Below are positions 51,879 to 60,010 of a stretch of 64,000 nucleotides of DNA, in pieces. Source of the DNA: Duganella sp. CF402 (GTDB taxonomy: Bacteria > Pseudomonadota > Gammaproteobacteria > Burkholderiales > Burkholderiaceae_D); assembly GCF_900109645.1 (NCBI RefSeq), contig NZ_FOBG01000001.1:3268262-3332261 (forward strand). Reading direction: 5' to 3'. The notes below the pieces were generated by a model, which saw only the letters and a program-made list of their open reading frames with translations, was not told where the DNA came from and made no database searches. The stretch's first letter is position 1; every line of letters starts with the position of its first letter. A program made the translations under genes and the position numbers.

Positions 51879-53168
51879 ATGGAACGACGGAATTTTATCC
51901 AGGCGCTCGCCGCCGGCGCCGCAGCCGGCGGCATCGCGGCGACGCAGGCCGCTAACGCTGCAACCGCAGCAACCGCAGCAACGACTGGCGCGGGTGGCGC
52001 CAGCGGCGCCGAAGCCCGCGCGCAGCTCGCGGCGCTGGCGCAAAAAATGTCCGAGCCGGTGCTGGTCAACATGGCCGCCGGCACGCTGAAAAAGAACTTC
52101 GCACTGGAAGTCAGCCCAACCTGGGACGGCCGCGACAAAGGCGTGGCCTATCTTGAATGCTTCGGCCGCCTGATCGCCGGCATCGCCCCGTGGCTCGCCC
52201 TGCCCGACGACGGCACACCGGAAGGCCGCACGCGCAAGCGCCTGCACCAACTGGCGCTGCAAAGCTACACCAACTCGGTCGACCCGGCGAGCCCTGACTA
52301 CCTGTCATGGAAAGTCCCCGGCCAGACGCTGGTCGACTCGGCCTACTTCACCAACGCCCTGATGCGCACACCGCAAGCACTGTGGGATCCGCTGGATGCG
52401 AAGACCAAGCAGCGCATCATCGCCGAAATCAAATCCCTGCGCCGCATCGAACCACCCTACATCAACTGGATGCTGTTCGCCGCCATGAACGAAGCGTGGC
52501 TGATGTCCATCGGCGAAGAATTCGACCCGATGCGCATGAACGTCGCCATCCGAAAAATCAACGAATGGTACGTCGGCGACGGCTGGATCAAGGACGGCGA
52601 AGCCTTCCACTTCGACTACTACAACGCCTTCGTCATGCATCCCATGCTGGTTGAAATCCTCGACGTGCTGGATGCGAAAAAAGGCGCCTTCTGGAACGGC
52701 AAGCCGGAAGAGCTGCGCGCGCAAGCGATCAAGCGCATGCAGCGCTACGGCGAACACCTTGAGCGCTTCATCGCCACCGACGGCAGCTTCCCGCCGATAG
52801 GCCGCTCGCTCACCTACCGCACCGCCGCCTTCCAGCCACTGGCGCTGCTGGCCCTGCGCAAGCAACTGCCGCAAACCCTGCCCGAAGGCCAGATCCGCGC
52901 CGCGCTGCAAGCCGTGCATAAAGCCGTATGGAACGCGCCGTCCAACTTCACCAAGGACGGCTACCTGACCATCGGCTTCGTCGGCCATCAGCCGGAGCTG
53001 GGTGACTGGTACTCCAACAACGGCAGCATGTACATCGCCTCCGCCAGCCTGCTGCCACTGGGCCTGCCCGCCAGCGACAGTTACTGGACCGCGCCCGCGC
53101 AGGACTGGACCCAGAAGAAAGCCTTCGCCGGCGCGCGCTTCCCCAAAGACTACCCAGTGAACTACTAA
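51879..53168 (+). CDS. DUF2264 domain-containing protein, exported
   Basis: A 429-residue protein with a signal peptide (MERRNFIQALAAGAAAGGIAATQA), an Ala/Thr-rich linker, then a DUF2264 domain (residues about 65-420, GRDKGVAYLECFGRLIAGIAPWLAL; NWMLFAAMNEAWLM; YVGDGWIKDGEAFHFDYYNAFVMHPM; LTYRTAAFQPLALLAL). DUF2264 proteins accompany pectin and rhamnogalacturonan loci and look like alpha/alpha-toroid glycosidases or lyases; activity is not settled. GGAGA precedes its ATG. Its stop touches the GH35 start. Confidence 0.9.
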   Translation: MERRNFIQALAAGAAAGGIAATQAANAATAATAATTGAGGASGAEARAQLAALAQKMSEPVLVNMAAGTLKKNFALEVSPTWDGRDKGVAYLECFGRLIAGIAPWLALPDDGTPEGRTRKRLHQLALQSYTNSVDPASPDYLSWKVPGQTLVDSAYFTNALMRTPQALWDPLDAKTKQRIIAEIKSLRRIEPPYINWMLFAAMNEAWLMSIGEEFDPMRMNVAIRKINEWYVGDGWIKDGEAFHFDYYNAFVMHPMLVEILDVLDAKKGAFWNGKPEELRAQAIKRMQRYGEHLERFIATDGSFPPIGRSLTYRTAAFQPLALLALRKQLPQTLPEGQIRAALQAVHKAVWNAPSNFTKDGYLTIGFVGHQPELGDWYSNNGSMYIASASLLPLGLPASDSYWTAPAQDWTQKKAFAGARFPKDYPVNY

Positions 53169-55520
53169 ATGACGATCACCTCCACATCCCGCCGCCGCAT
53201 GCTGCGCGGCGCTGGCGCAGCTACGATAGGTAGTTTGCTGCTGCCGCTGTCCGCACAAGCGGCAGCGCGCTTCACCATCGGCGAAACCGACTTCCTGCTG
53301 GACGGCCAGCGACTGCAAATCCGCTGCGGCGAAATGCACTTCGCCCGCGTGCCGCGCGAGTACTGGCAGCACCGCCTGAAAGCGATCAAGGCGATGGGCC
53401 TGAACACCGTCTGTGCCTACCTGTTCTGGAACTACCACGAGTGGCGCGAAGGCCGCTTCGATTGGCAGGGCCAGCGCGATGCCGCAGAGTTCTGCCGCCT
53501 CGCGCAGCAGGAAGGCCTGTGGGTGATCCTGCGTCCGGGCCCGTATGCTTGCGCCGAATGGGAAATGGGCGGCCTGCCGTGGTGGCTGTTGAAGCAGCCC
53601 GGCGATGCCTTCCTGCGCACCCGCGATGCCAACTTCGTACAGCCTGCACGCCGCTACATGAAGGAAGTAGGCCGCATACTCGGTCCGCAGCAGATCACGC
53701 ACGGCGGCCCGATATTGATGGTGCAGGTCGAGAACGAATACGGATTCTTCGGCGAAGACCTGTCCTACATGCGCGAGATGCGCGGCATGCTGCAGGATGC
53801 GGGTTTCGACGTGCCGCTGTTCCAGTGCAACCCGACCAATGCGGTGGTCAAGTCGCACATCGACGGCTTGTTCAATGTGGTGAACTTCGGCAGCGACCCG
53901 GTGGCCGGCTTCAAGGTGCTGGACCAGGTGCAGAAAGGCCCGCGCATGTGCGGCGAATACTACTCCGGCTGGTTCGACACCTGGGGCGCGCCACACCGTC
54001 GCGGCTCAGCCAACGGCGCCGTGGCCGATATCCAGACCATGCTGAAGATGAACGGCTCCTTCAGCCTGTACATGGCGCACGGCGGCACCAGCTTCGGCCT
54101 GTGGGGCGGCTGCGACCGTCCGTTCCGTCCCGACACCAGCAGCTACGACTACGACGCGCCGATCAGCGAAGCCGGATGGACCGGCGAGAAATTCGCCGCC
54201 TACCGCGATGGCATCAAGCCTTTCCTGCAGGCCGGTGAAACACTGCCACCCGCGCCGGCGCCGAATCCGCTGATCGCCATCAAGCCATTCGCGTTGAAGG
54301 AGTCCTGCGCCGTCGCCGACGCACTGCCGGCGAACATTATCCGCGCCGTGTCGCCACTGCCAATCGAGCAGTACGACATTAGCCGTGGCCTGGTCTCGTA
54401 CCGTGTCACGCTGCCGGCCGGTCCTGCCGGCACACTGGAAGCGGCCAAGGTGCGCGACCTCGCGTGGGTCAGCATCGATGGCAAGCAAGTCGGCACGATG
54501 GACACCCGCTACCGCCGTTTCAGCGTCGACCTGCCCGCGCGCAGCAAGCCTGCCGTGCTGGAGATTCTGCTGTACACCATCGCGCGCGTGAACTTCGGCG
54601 TCGAGATCCACGACCGCAAAGGCCTGCATGGGCCGGTGCGTTTCAACGGCCAGCCGCTGGAAAACTGGGAAATCCGCGCCATCGATTTCGACGCCGACGG
54701 CGTGCTGCCGCCGCTGACATGGAAGACCGGCCGCACGCAAGGCGCAGCCTTCTGGCGCGGCAGCTTCGACGCCGCACAAACCGGCGACACCTTCCTCGAC
54801 ATGTCCGGCTGGGGACAAGGCATCGTCTGGATCAACGGCCGCTGCCTCGGACGCTACTGGAGCATCGGTCCGACGCAGACCATGTACCTGCCCGGCCCGT
54901 GGATCAAACAAGGCCGCAACGAAGTCGTGGTGCTGGACCTGACCGGCCCACGCAGCGCGCGCATTGAAGGCGTGAAGGCGCCCATCCTCGACAAGCTGCG
55001 CCCGGAACTGGACCTTGCGCGTCCGCCGAGCAAAGTGAAGCCGGCGCTGGAAGGCGTCAAGCCGGCGCAGGAAGGCGAGTTCGCGCGCGGCGCCGCCGTA
55101 CAGGATGTGATGTTTGCGCAGCCGCTGAAAGGCCGCCAGTTCTGCCTCGAATCACTGGACGCCTTCGACGGCAAGCAATACGCCGCCGTGGCCGAACTGG
55201 CGCTGCTGGGCACAGATGGCAAGCCGCTCAACCAGTCCAACTGGACCATCGCCTACGTCAGCAGCGAGGAAGCGACCAAGGAAGACGGCGGCGCCCTCAA
55301 CGCCATCAACGGCCAGGCCACCGACCACTGGCACACCGCCTACAGCGGCAGGGCCGCCACCGCGCCGGGCAGCAAGCACCCGCACCGCATCATCATCGAC
55401 CTCGGTCGTGAAGACGTGGTAGCCGGCATGCGCTACACGCCACGCCAGGGCCCGGAAGGCGTCACCGGTCGCATCAGGCACTATCGCGCCTACGTCGGCG
55501 AAAAGCTGGTGAAGGGTTAA
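53169..55520 (+). CDS. GH35 beta-galactosidase, exported
   Basis: A 783-residue enzyme with a probable twin-arginine signal (SRRRMLRGAGAATIGSLLLPLSAQA). The GH35 barrel has GEMHFARVPREYWQHRLKAIKAMGLNTVCAYLFWNYHE (in parts), the acid/base Glu190 in QVENEYG and the nucleophile Glu263 in CGEYYSGWFDTWG. Beta-sandwich domains follow, and the last 150 residues form a C-terminal discoidin-like domain ending RIRHYRAYVGEKL. It would release terminal beta-galactose from pectic galactan or arabinogalactan. Its end overlaps the convergent AraC gene by four bases. Confidence 0.95.
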   Translation: MTITSTSRRRMLRGAGAATIGSLLLPLSAQAAARFTIGETDFLLDGQRLQIRCGEMHFARVPREYWQHRLKAIKAMGLNTVCAYLFWNYHEWREGRFDWQGQRDAAEFCRLAQQEGLWVILRPGPYACAEWEMGGLPWWLLKQPGDAFLRTRDANFVQPARRYMKEVGRILGPQQITHGGPILMVQVENEYGFFGEDLSYMREMRGMLQDAGFDVPLFQCNPTNAVVKSHIDGLFNVVNFGSDPVAGFKVLDQVQKGPRMCGEYYSGWFDTWGAPHRRGSANGAVADIQTMLKMNGSFSLYMAHGGTSFGLWGGCDRPFRPDTSSYDYDAPISEAGWTGEKFAAYRDGIKPFLQAGETLPPAPAPNPLIAIKPFALKESCAVADALPANIIRAVSPLPIEQYDISRGLVSYRVTLPAGPAGTLEAAKVRDLAWVSIDGKQVGTMDTRYRRFSVDLPARSKPAVLEILLYTIARVNFGVEIHDRKGLHGPVRFNGQPLENWEIRAIDFDADGVLPPLTWKTGRTQGAAFWRGSFDAAQTGDTFLDMSGWGQGIVWINGRCLGRYWSIGPTQTMYLPGPWIKQGRNEVVVLDLTGPRSARIEGVKAPILDKLRPELDLARPPSKVKPALEGVKPAQEGEFARGAAVQDVMFAQPLKGRQFCLESLDAFDGKQYAAVAELALLGTDGKPLNQSNWTIAYVSSEEATKEDGGALNAINGQATDHWHTAYSGRAATAPGSKHPHRIIIDLGREDVVAGMRYTPRQGPEGVTGRIRHYRAYVGEKLVKG

Positions 55521-56278
55521 GTCTCCGCCTTGCGCCCAGCGGCTATCTGCCGGAACTGGCTGGGCGTGAGGCCGGTAGTGGCCTTGAATTGGCGGGTGAA
55601 GGCGGAGTGGTCGCCGTAGCCGCAGGCTTGCGCGATTTCGGCCACGCTGGCGTCGCCGCCCAGCATGCGCGAAGCGGCGTCCACGCGCGTCTGGATAATC
55701 ATCTGGCGCGGCGTCAGGTGGAAGATGCGCAGGAAGTAGCGCTCGATCTGCGCCACCGACATGTTAGCGATGCGCGCCAACTCCGGCAGCTGCAAGGGCT
55801 GGCCGTACTGTTCGTGAATCACACTCACCGCCGCCGCCACCTTGCGGTAGGCGGGATTCTTCTTGTCCGCCATTGCGAGGTCGCGCGAGATGCCGGTCAG
55901 GCCGATGATGCGGCCATGCTTGTCGCGCAGCGCGGTCTTGCGCGTCAGGCACCAGCCGGGATCGCGGTTGGGGTACAGATGTAGTTCCAGCTGGTCTTCG
56001 ATGTCGGCATCGCCGCCCAGTACCGCCATGTCCTGCGCCAGATAAGTCTGGCCGAACGGATGGGCAAACACCTCCGCCGGGGTGCGCCCGATCAGCGCCG
56101 ACTTGTGCCGCTGGCCGCAGCGCTGCACCAGGGTCTGGTTGACCACCACATAGCGTCCCTCGAGGTCCTTGACGAAGAACACCACGTCCGGCAAGGCGTC
56201 AAACAACCCTTCCGCAAAAAAGGGATCGGCGATATCGGCGCCGATTGCACGGCGCATGCTGTCGTTGTCTTTAACCAT
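55517..56278 (-). CDS. PAS domain-containing AraC-family transcriptional regulator
   Basis: A 253-residue protein with an N-terminal PAS domain (residues about 24-135, [31 protein letters not shown] ... [14 protein letters not shown]) and a C-terminal AraC DNA-binding domain ([67 protein letters not shown] in blocks). Divergent from the hydroxyproline operon with about 92 bases between starts and convergent with GH35. It most likely controls hydroxyproline genes, possibly responding to hydroxyproline or a metabolite bound by PAS. Confidence 0.92.
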   Translation of the reverse strand: MVKDNDSMRRAIGADIADPFFAEGLFDALPDVVFFVKDLEGRYVVVNQTLVQRCGQRHKSALIGRTPAEVFAHPFGQTYLAQDMAVLGGDADIEDQLELHLYPNRDPGWCLTRKTALRDKHGRIIGLTGISRDLAMADKKNPAYRKVAAAVSVIHEQYGQPLQLPELARIANMSVAQIERYFLRIFHLTPRQMIIQTRVDAASRMLGGDASVAEIAQACGYGDHSAFTRQFKATTGLTPSQFRQIAAGRKAET

Positions 56279-56370
56279 GCGCCTTATTGTGCACCATTAT
56301 GCAGATTTCGTCACCCATCGTGCGCAGGCGGTGCAAGACAGGCCGCTACACAAAGCCTAAGATTTATGGC

Positions 56371-57303
56371 ATGAAAACCATCTCCATCATCGATTCCCAC
56401 ACCGGCGGCGAACCTACCCGCCTGGTCACCGCCGGCGGTCCGGAACTGGGCAATGGTCCGCTCAGCGAGCGCGTCGCCCTGCTGCGCGCCGCCCATGACA
56501 ATTTCCGCTCCGCCGTGGTGTGCGAGCCGCGCGGTTCGGACGTGCTGGTGGGTGCCCTGCTGTGCGAACCGCACGCCCCCGATTGCGCAGCCGGCGTTAT
56601 CTTCTTTAACAACGTTGGCTATCTGGGCATGTGCGGCCACGGCACCATCGGCCTGGTGGCCTCGCTGGCCTTCATGGGCCGCATCGGGCCGGGACGCCAT
56701 CGTATCGATACGCCGGTGGGCGTGGTGGAGGCGGAACTGCATGCCGACGGCAGCGTCACCGTGGACAACGTGGCTTCCTACCGCAGCCGTGCCGCCGTCA
56801 CCGTCGAGGTGCCGGGTTACGGTCCGGTCACCGGCGACATCGCCTACGGCGGCAACTGGTTCTACCTGGTCGCCGACCACGGCATGGAACTGGGCGTGCG
56901 CAATGTGGACCTGCTGACCAGCTACACCGTAGCCATCACCAAGGCGCTGGCCGACAACGGCATCACCGGCGACAACGGCGCGGTGATCGACCACATCGAA
57001 CTGTTTGCCGACTCGCGCACCGGCGCCGACAGCCAAAGCTTCGTGCTCTGCCCCGGCAAGGCCTACGACCGCTCGCCATGCGGCACCGGCACCAGCGCCA
57101 AGCTGGCCTGCCTGGCCGCCGACGGCAAGCTGGCCGAAGGCGCGATCTGGAAACAGGAAAGCGTCATCGGCAGCGTGTTCGACGCCTCTTACCGCCTGCG
57201 CGACGGCCAGCTGCTGCCTAGCGTACGCGGCAAGGCGTGGGTCAATTCGCAGGCGCAGCTGATCCTCGATCCAACCGATCCATTCGTGTGGGGCATCCGC
57301 TGA
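56371..57303 (+). CDS. 4-hydroxyproline epimerase
   Basis: Converts trans-4-hydroxy-L-proline to cis-4-hydroxy-D-proline. The 310-residue proline-racemase family enzyme has the paired catalytic cysteines Cys88 (MCGHGTIG) and Cys237 (SPCGTGTSA), which distinguish it from dehydratase members with Thr. It begins [19 protein letters not shown]. Its stop overlaps the ATG of the dehydrogenase gene. First gene of a four-gene operon. Confidence 0.95.
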   Translation: MKTISIIDSHTGGEPTRLVTAGGPELGNGPLSERVALLRAAHDNFRSAVVCEPRGSDVLVGALLCEPHAPDCAAGVIFFNNVGYLGMCGHGTIGLVASLAFMGRIGPGRHRIDTPVGVVEAELHADGSVTVDNVASYRSRAAVTVEVPGYGPVTGDIAYGGNWFYLVADHGMELGVRNVDLLTSYTVAITKALADNGITGDNGAVIDHIELFADSRTGADSQSFVLCPGKAYDRSPCGTGTSAKLACLAADGKLAEGAIWKQESVIGSVFDASYRLRDGQLLPSVRGKAWVNSQAQLILDPTDPFVWGIR

Positions 57304-58409
57304 TGAGGAATGCCGAGGTAATCGTCATCGGCGCCGGCATCGTCGGCGCGGCGTGTGCGGATGCGCTCAGCGAGCGCGGCGTACGCGTGGCGATTATCGA
57401 GCAGGACATCCCCGGCGGCGGCGCCACGGCGGCCGGCATGGGCCACCTGGTGGTCATGGACGACAACGCGGCCGAACTGGCGCTGTCGGCCTACTCGCTG
57501 TCGCTGTGGAAGGACCTGGTGGGCGACCGTCCGCAGCGCCATGAGTACAGCGGCTGCGGCACCATCTGGGTCGCCGCCGATGAAGAAGAAATGCAGGCCG
57601 CGATGGAGAAGGCGCAAACCCTGTCCGGCCACGGCCTGCTGTGCGAGATGCTGACGCCCGCCGCGCTGTATGCGCGCGAGCCGCAGCTGCGCGCCGGCCT
57701 GGCCGGCGGCCTGCTGGTGCGCGGCGATGGGCTGGTGTATCCGCCCAAGACCACCCGCATCCTGCTGGATCGCGCCATGCGGCGCGGCGCCGTCACCAAG
57801 CGCGCCACTGTGACGACAATCGAAGACAACTGCGTGGTGCTGAGCGACGGCACTCGCCATCTGGCGCAGCACATCGTGCTGGCGGCCGGCGCGCGTTCCA
57901 GCGCCCTGCTGCCCGAGCTGCCGATCCAGCCGAAGAAAGGACACCTGGCCATCACCGACCGCTATCCCGGCTTTGTAAAGCACCAGCTGGTGGAGCTGGG
58001 CTACATCAAGAGCGCGCACGCCGCCAGCGGCGATTCGGTGGCCTTCAATTTGCAGCCCCGCCCTACAGGGCAGATATTGATCGGCTCCTCCCGCCAGTTC
58101 GACACAATCGATCCTGCGGTGGAGCCGGCCATGCTGCAGCGTATGCTGCGCCATGCAACCAGCTTCACGCCGCGACTGGCGGAGCTGAACATCGTGCGTA
58201 CCTGGACCGGCTTCCGCGCCGCCACGCCGGACGGCCTGCCGCTGATCGGCCCGTGCGCCGCAAGGCGCGGCTTGTGGCTGGCTACCGGCCATGAAGGCTT
58301 GGGCATCACCACCTCGCTGGCCACGGCGCAGCTGCTGGCCGCACAGATACAGAACGAAAACTCGCGCATCCCGTTTGCGCCGTACCTGCCGGGACGCTTC
58401 CATGCCTGA
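57303..58409 (+). CDS. FAD-dependent D-hydroxyproline dehydrogenase, DAO-type (catalytic) subunit
   Basis: Oxidises cis-4-hydroxy-D-proline, by context. The 368-residue protein is a DAO-fold flavoenzyme (VIVIGAGIVGAACADALSERGVRVAIIEQD, then GGGATAAGMGHLV; C-terminal WTGFRAATPDGLPLIGPC and GHEGLGITTSLATAQLLA). It matches HcnC/hydroxyproline dehydrogenase beta subunits. ATG overlaps the epimerase stop (TGATG). Partner subunits are the next two genes. Confidence 0.92.
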   Translation: MRNAEVIVIGAGIVGAACADALSERGVRVAIIEQDIPGGGATAAGMGHLVVMDDNAAELALSAYSLSLWKDLVGDRPQRHEYSGCGTIWVAADEEEMQAAMEKAQTLSGHGLLCEMLTPAALYAREPQLRAGLAGGLLVRGDGLVYPPKTTRILLDRAMRRGAVTKRATVTTIEDNCVVLSDGTRHLAQHIVLAAGARSSALLPELPIQPKKGHLAITDRYPGFVKHQLVELGYIKSAHAASGDSVAFNLQPRPTGQILIGSSRQFDTIDPAVEPAMLQRMLRHATSFTPRLAELNIVRTWTGFRAATPDGLPLIGPCAARRGLWLATGHEGLGITTSLATAQLLAAQIQNENSRIPFAPYLPGRFHA

Positions 58410-58665
58410 CCAACTGATTAACCTCTGCATCGATGCGCGCAGTGTCAGCGTGCCGTCCGGCGTGACCGTGGCCGCCGCGATTGCCATGAGCGGCAGCGGC
58501 GTCACCCGCCTGTCTGTCGGCGGCGCGGCGCGGGCGCCATTGTGCGGCATGGGCATCTGCCAGGAATGCCGCGTCACCATCAACGGCCGCGCGCACCAGC
58601 TGTCGTGCCAGACCTTGTGCGCCGACGGCATGCACGTGGTCACCGCCAGCGAGGTGGCGGCATGA
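58402..58665 (+). CDS. (2Fe-2S)-binding subunit of hydroxyproline dehydrogenase
   Basis: An 87-residue ferredoxin-like protein with the plant-type cluster motif CGMGICQECRVTINGRAHQLSC (split here: CGMGICQEC and QLSC), giving four Cys ligands. It corresponds to the small HcnA-like subunit of the heteromeric dehydrogenase. Overlaps the preceding gene by eight bases and the next by four. Confidence 0.93.
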   Translation: MPDQLINLCIDARSVSVPSGVTVAAAIAMSGSGVTRLSVGGAARAPLCGMGICQECRVTINGRAHQLSCQTLCADGMHVVTASEVAA

Positions 58666-59924
58666 AGCACTTCGATGTATTGATCGTTGGCGCCGGCCCT
58701 GCCGGGTTGGCGGCGGCGCATGCCGCGATGTCGAAAGGCGCGCACGTCGGCATCATCGACGACAACCCGCTGGCCGGCGGCCAGATCTGGCGCGGCGGTC
58801 CCGAACAGCAAGCCGACCCGCGCGCACCGCAGCTGTGGCACGCCTTGCAGCGGGCCGACAACGTCGAATTCCTGCAACAGACGCGCGTGATGTATGCACC
58901 GGAACCGCACCACCTGCTGGTGCAAACGCCGGACGCCGCGCATACGCTGCACTACAAAAAACTGATCCTCGCCACCGGCGCGCGTGAACGCCTGCTGCCC
59001 TTCCCCGGCTGGACGCTGCCCGGCGTCACCGGCGCCGGCGGCCTGCAGGCGCTGTCCAAAGGCGGCTATCCGCTGGAGGGCAAGCGCGTGGTGGTGGCGG
59101 GCAGCGGGCCGCTGCTGCTGGCGGCGGCCGCCACACTGAAGAGCAAGGGAGCGCACATCGTCGCCATCATCGAGCAAGCCAGCACACCGGCGCTGGCCGG
59201 CTTTGCGTTTGGCCTGCTGGCCACGCCGTCCAAGATCACGCAAGCGCTGCAACTGGCGTCGCAGCTGCGCGGCGTGCCTTACCTGCGCAACAGCTACGTG
59301 CATTCGGCGCACGGCGACGGCACGCTGCAATCGATACAGGTACAGCGCGGCGTGGCGCGCGACCAGGAAACCCTGCAATGCGACTACCTCGCCTGCGGCT
59401 ACGGCCTGCTGCCCAACGTGGAACTGGCGCAGGCGCTCGGCTGCGCCACCGCCCGGCGCGATGGGCAGACCGCAGTGACGGTCGACGAATGGCAGCAAAC
59501 TTCGGTGGAAGACGTCTACTGCGCCGGTGAAGGCACCGGCATTGGCGGCGTCGACCTGGCACTGGCCGAGGGCCGCATTGCCGGCCTGGCCGCCAGCGGC
59601 GACCGGGCGCAAGCCAGGGAAGCCTTTGCCCGCCGCGCGGGCTGGCGGAAATTCGCCGCCCGCCTGGCGCGCGCATTCGCACTGCGTCCCGAACTGCGCA
59701 CGCTGGCTGGCGACGACACCGTCGTCTGCCGCTGCGAAGACGTGTGCCACGGCGAGCTGCGCACCCACACCGCATGGCGCAGCGCCAAGCTGCAAACACG
59801 CTGCGGCATGGGCCCGTGCCAGGGCCGCATCTGCGGCGGCGCCACCGAAATCCTCTACGGCTGGCGTCCCGACGCCGTGCGCATGCCGATCTCGCCGACG
59901 CGCATTTCCAGCATCATCGACTAA
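58662..59924 (+). CDS. FAD/NAD(P)-binding subunit of hydroxyproline dehydrogenase
   Basis: A 420-residue HcnB-like flavoprotein. Two dinucleotide-binding motifs (VLIVGAGPAGLAAAHAAMSKG at residue 5; VVVAGSGPLLLAAAATL near 143) are followed by a C-terminal BFD-like 2Fe-2S site (VVCRCEDVCHGEL and CGMGPCQGRICGG). It transfers electrons from the DAO-type subunit. The operon ends here; the pyrroline deaminase and semialdehyde dehydrogenase needed to finish hydroxyproline breakdown are not in the window. Confidence 0.92.
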   Translation: MKHFDVLIVGAGPAGLAAAHAAMSKGAHVGIIDDNPLAGGQIWRGGPEQQADPRAPQLWHALQRADNVEFLQQTRVMYAPEPHHLLVQTPDAAHTLHYKKLILATGARERLLPFPGWTLPGVTGAGGLQALSKGGYPLEGKRVVVAGSGPLLLAAAATLKSKGAHIVAIIEQASTPALAGFAFGLLATPSKITQALQLASQLRGVPYLRNSYVHSAHGDGTLQSIQVQRGVARDQETLQCDYLACGYGLLPNVELAQALGCATARRDGQTAVTVDEWQQTSVEDVYCAGEGTGIGGVDLALAEGRIAGLAASGDRAQAREAFARRAGWRKFAARLARAFALRPELRTLAGDDTVVCRCEDVCHGELRTHTAWRSAKLQTRCGMGPCQGRICGGATEILYGWRPDAVRMPISPTRISSIID

Positions 59925-60010
59925 TTTGATTACAGGTGAGAAAACGAGAGAGTATTGGTGAATTTATAAGGTAAAATTTCTTAATTGAAATTTTTGCTGC
60001 CAGATCACCA

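Noticed and set aside
47861-52138. 1425-residue open reading frame on the minus strand
   Set aside because: It is antisense to the TonB receptor and GH105 genes and its Gly/Val/Arg/Ala-rich translation has no recognisable domain; an artefact of high GC codon bias.
57189-59795. 868-residue minus-strand open frame
   Set aside because: Antisense to the well-supported hydroxyproline operon and without recognisable motifs.
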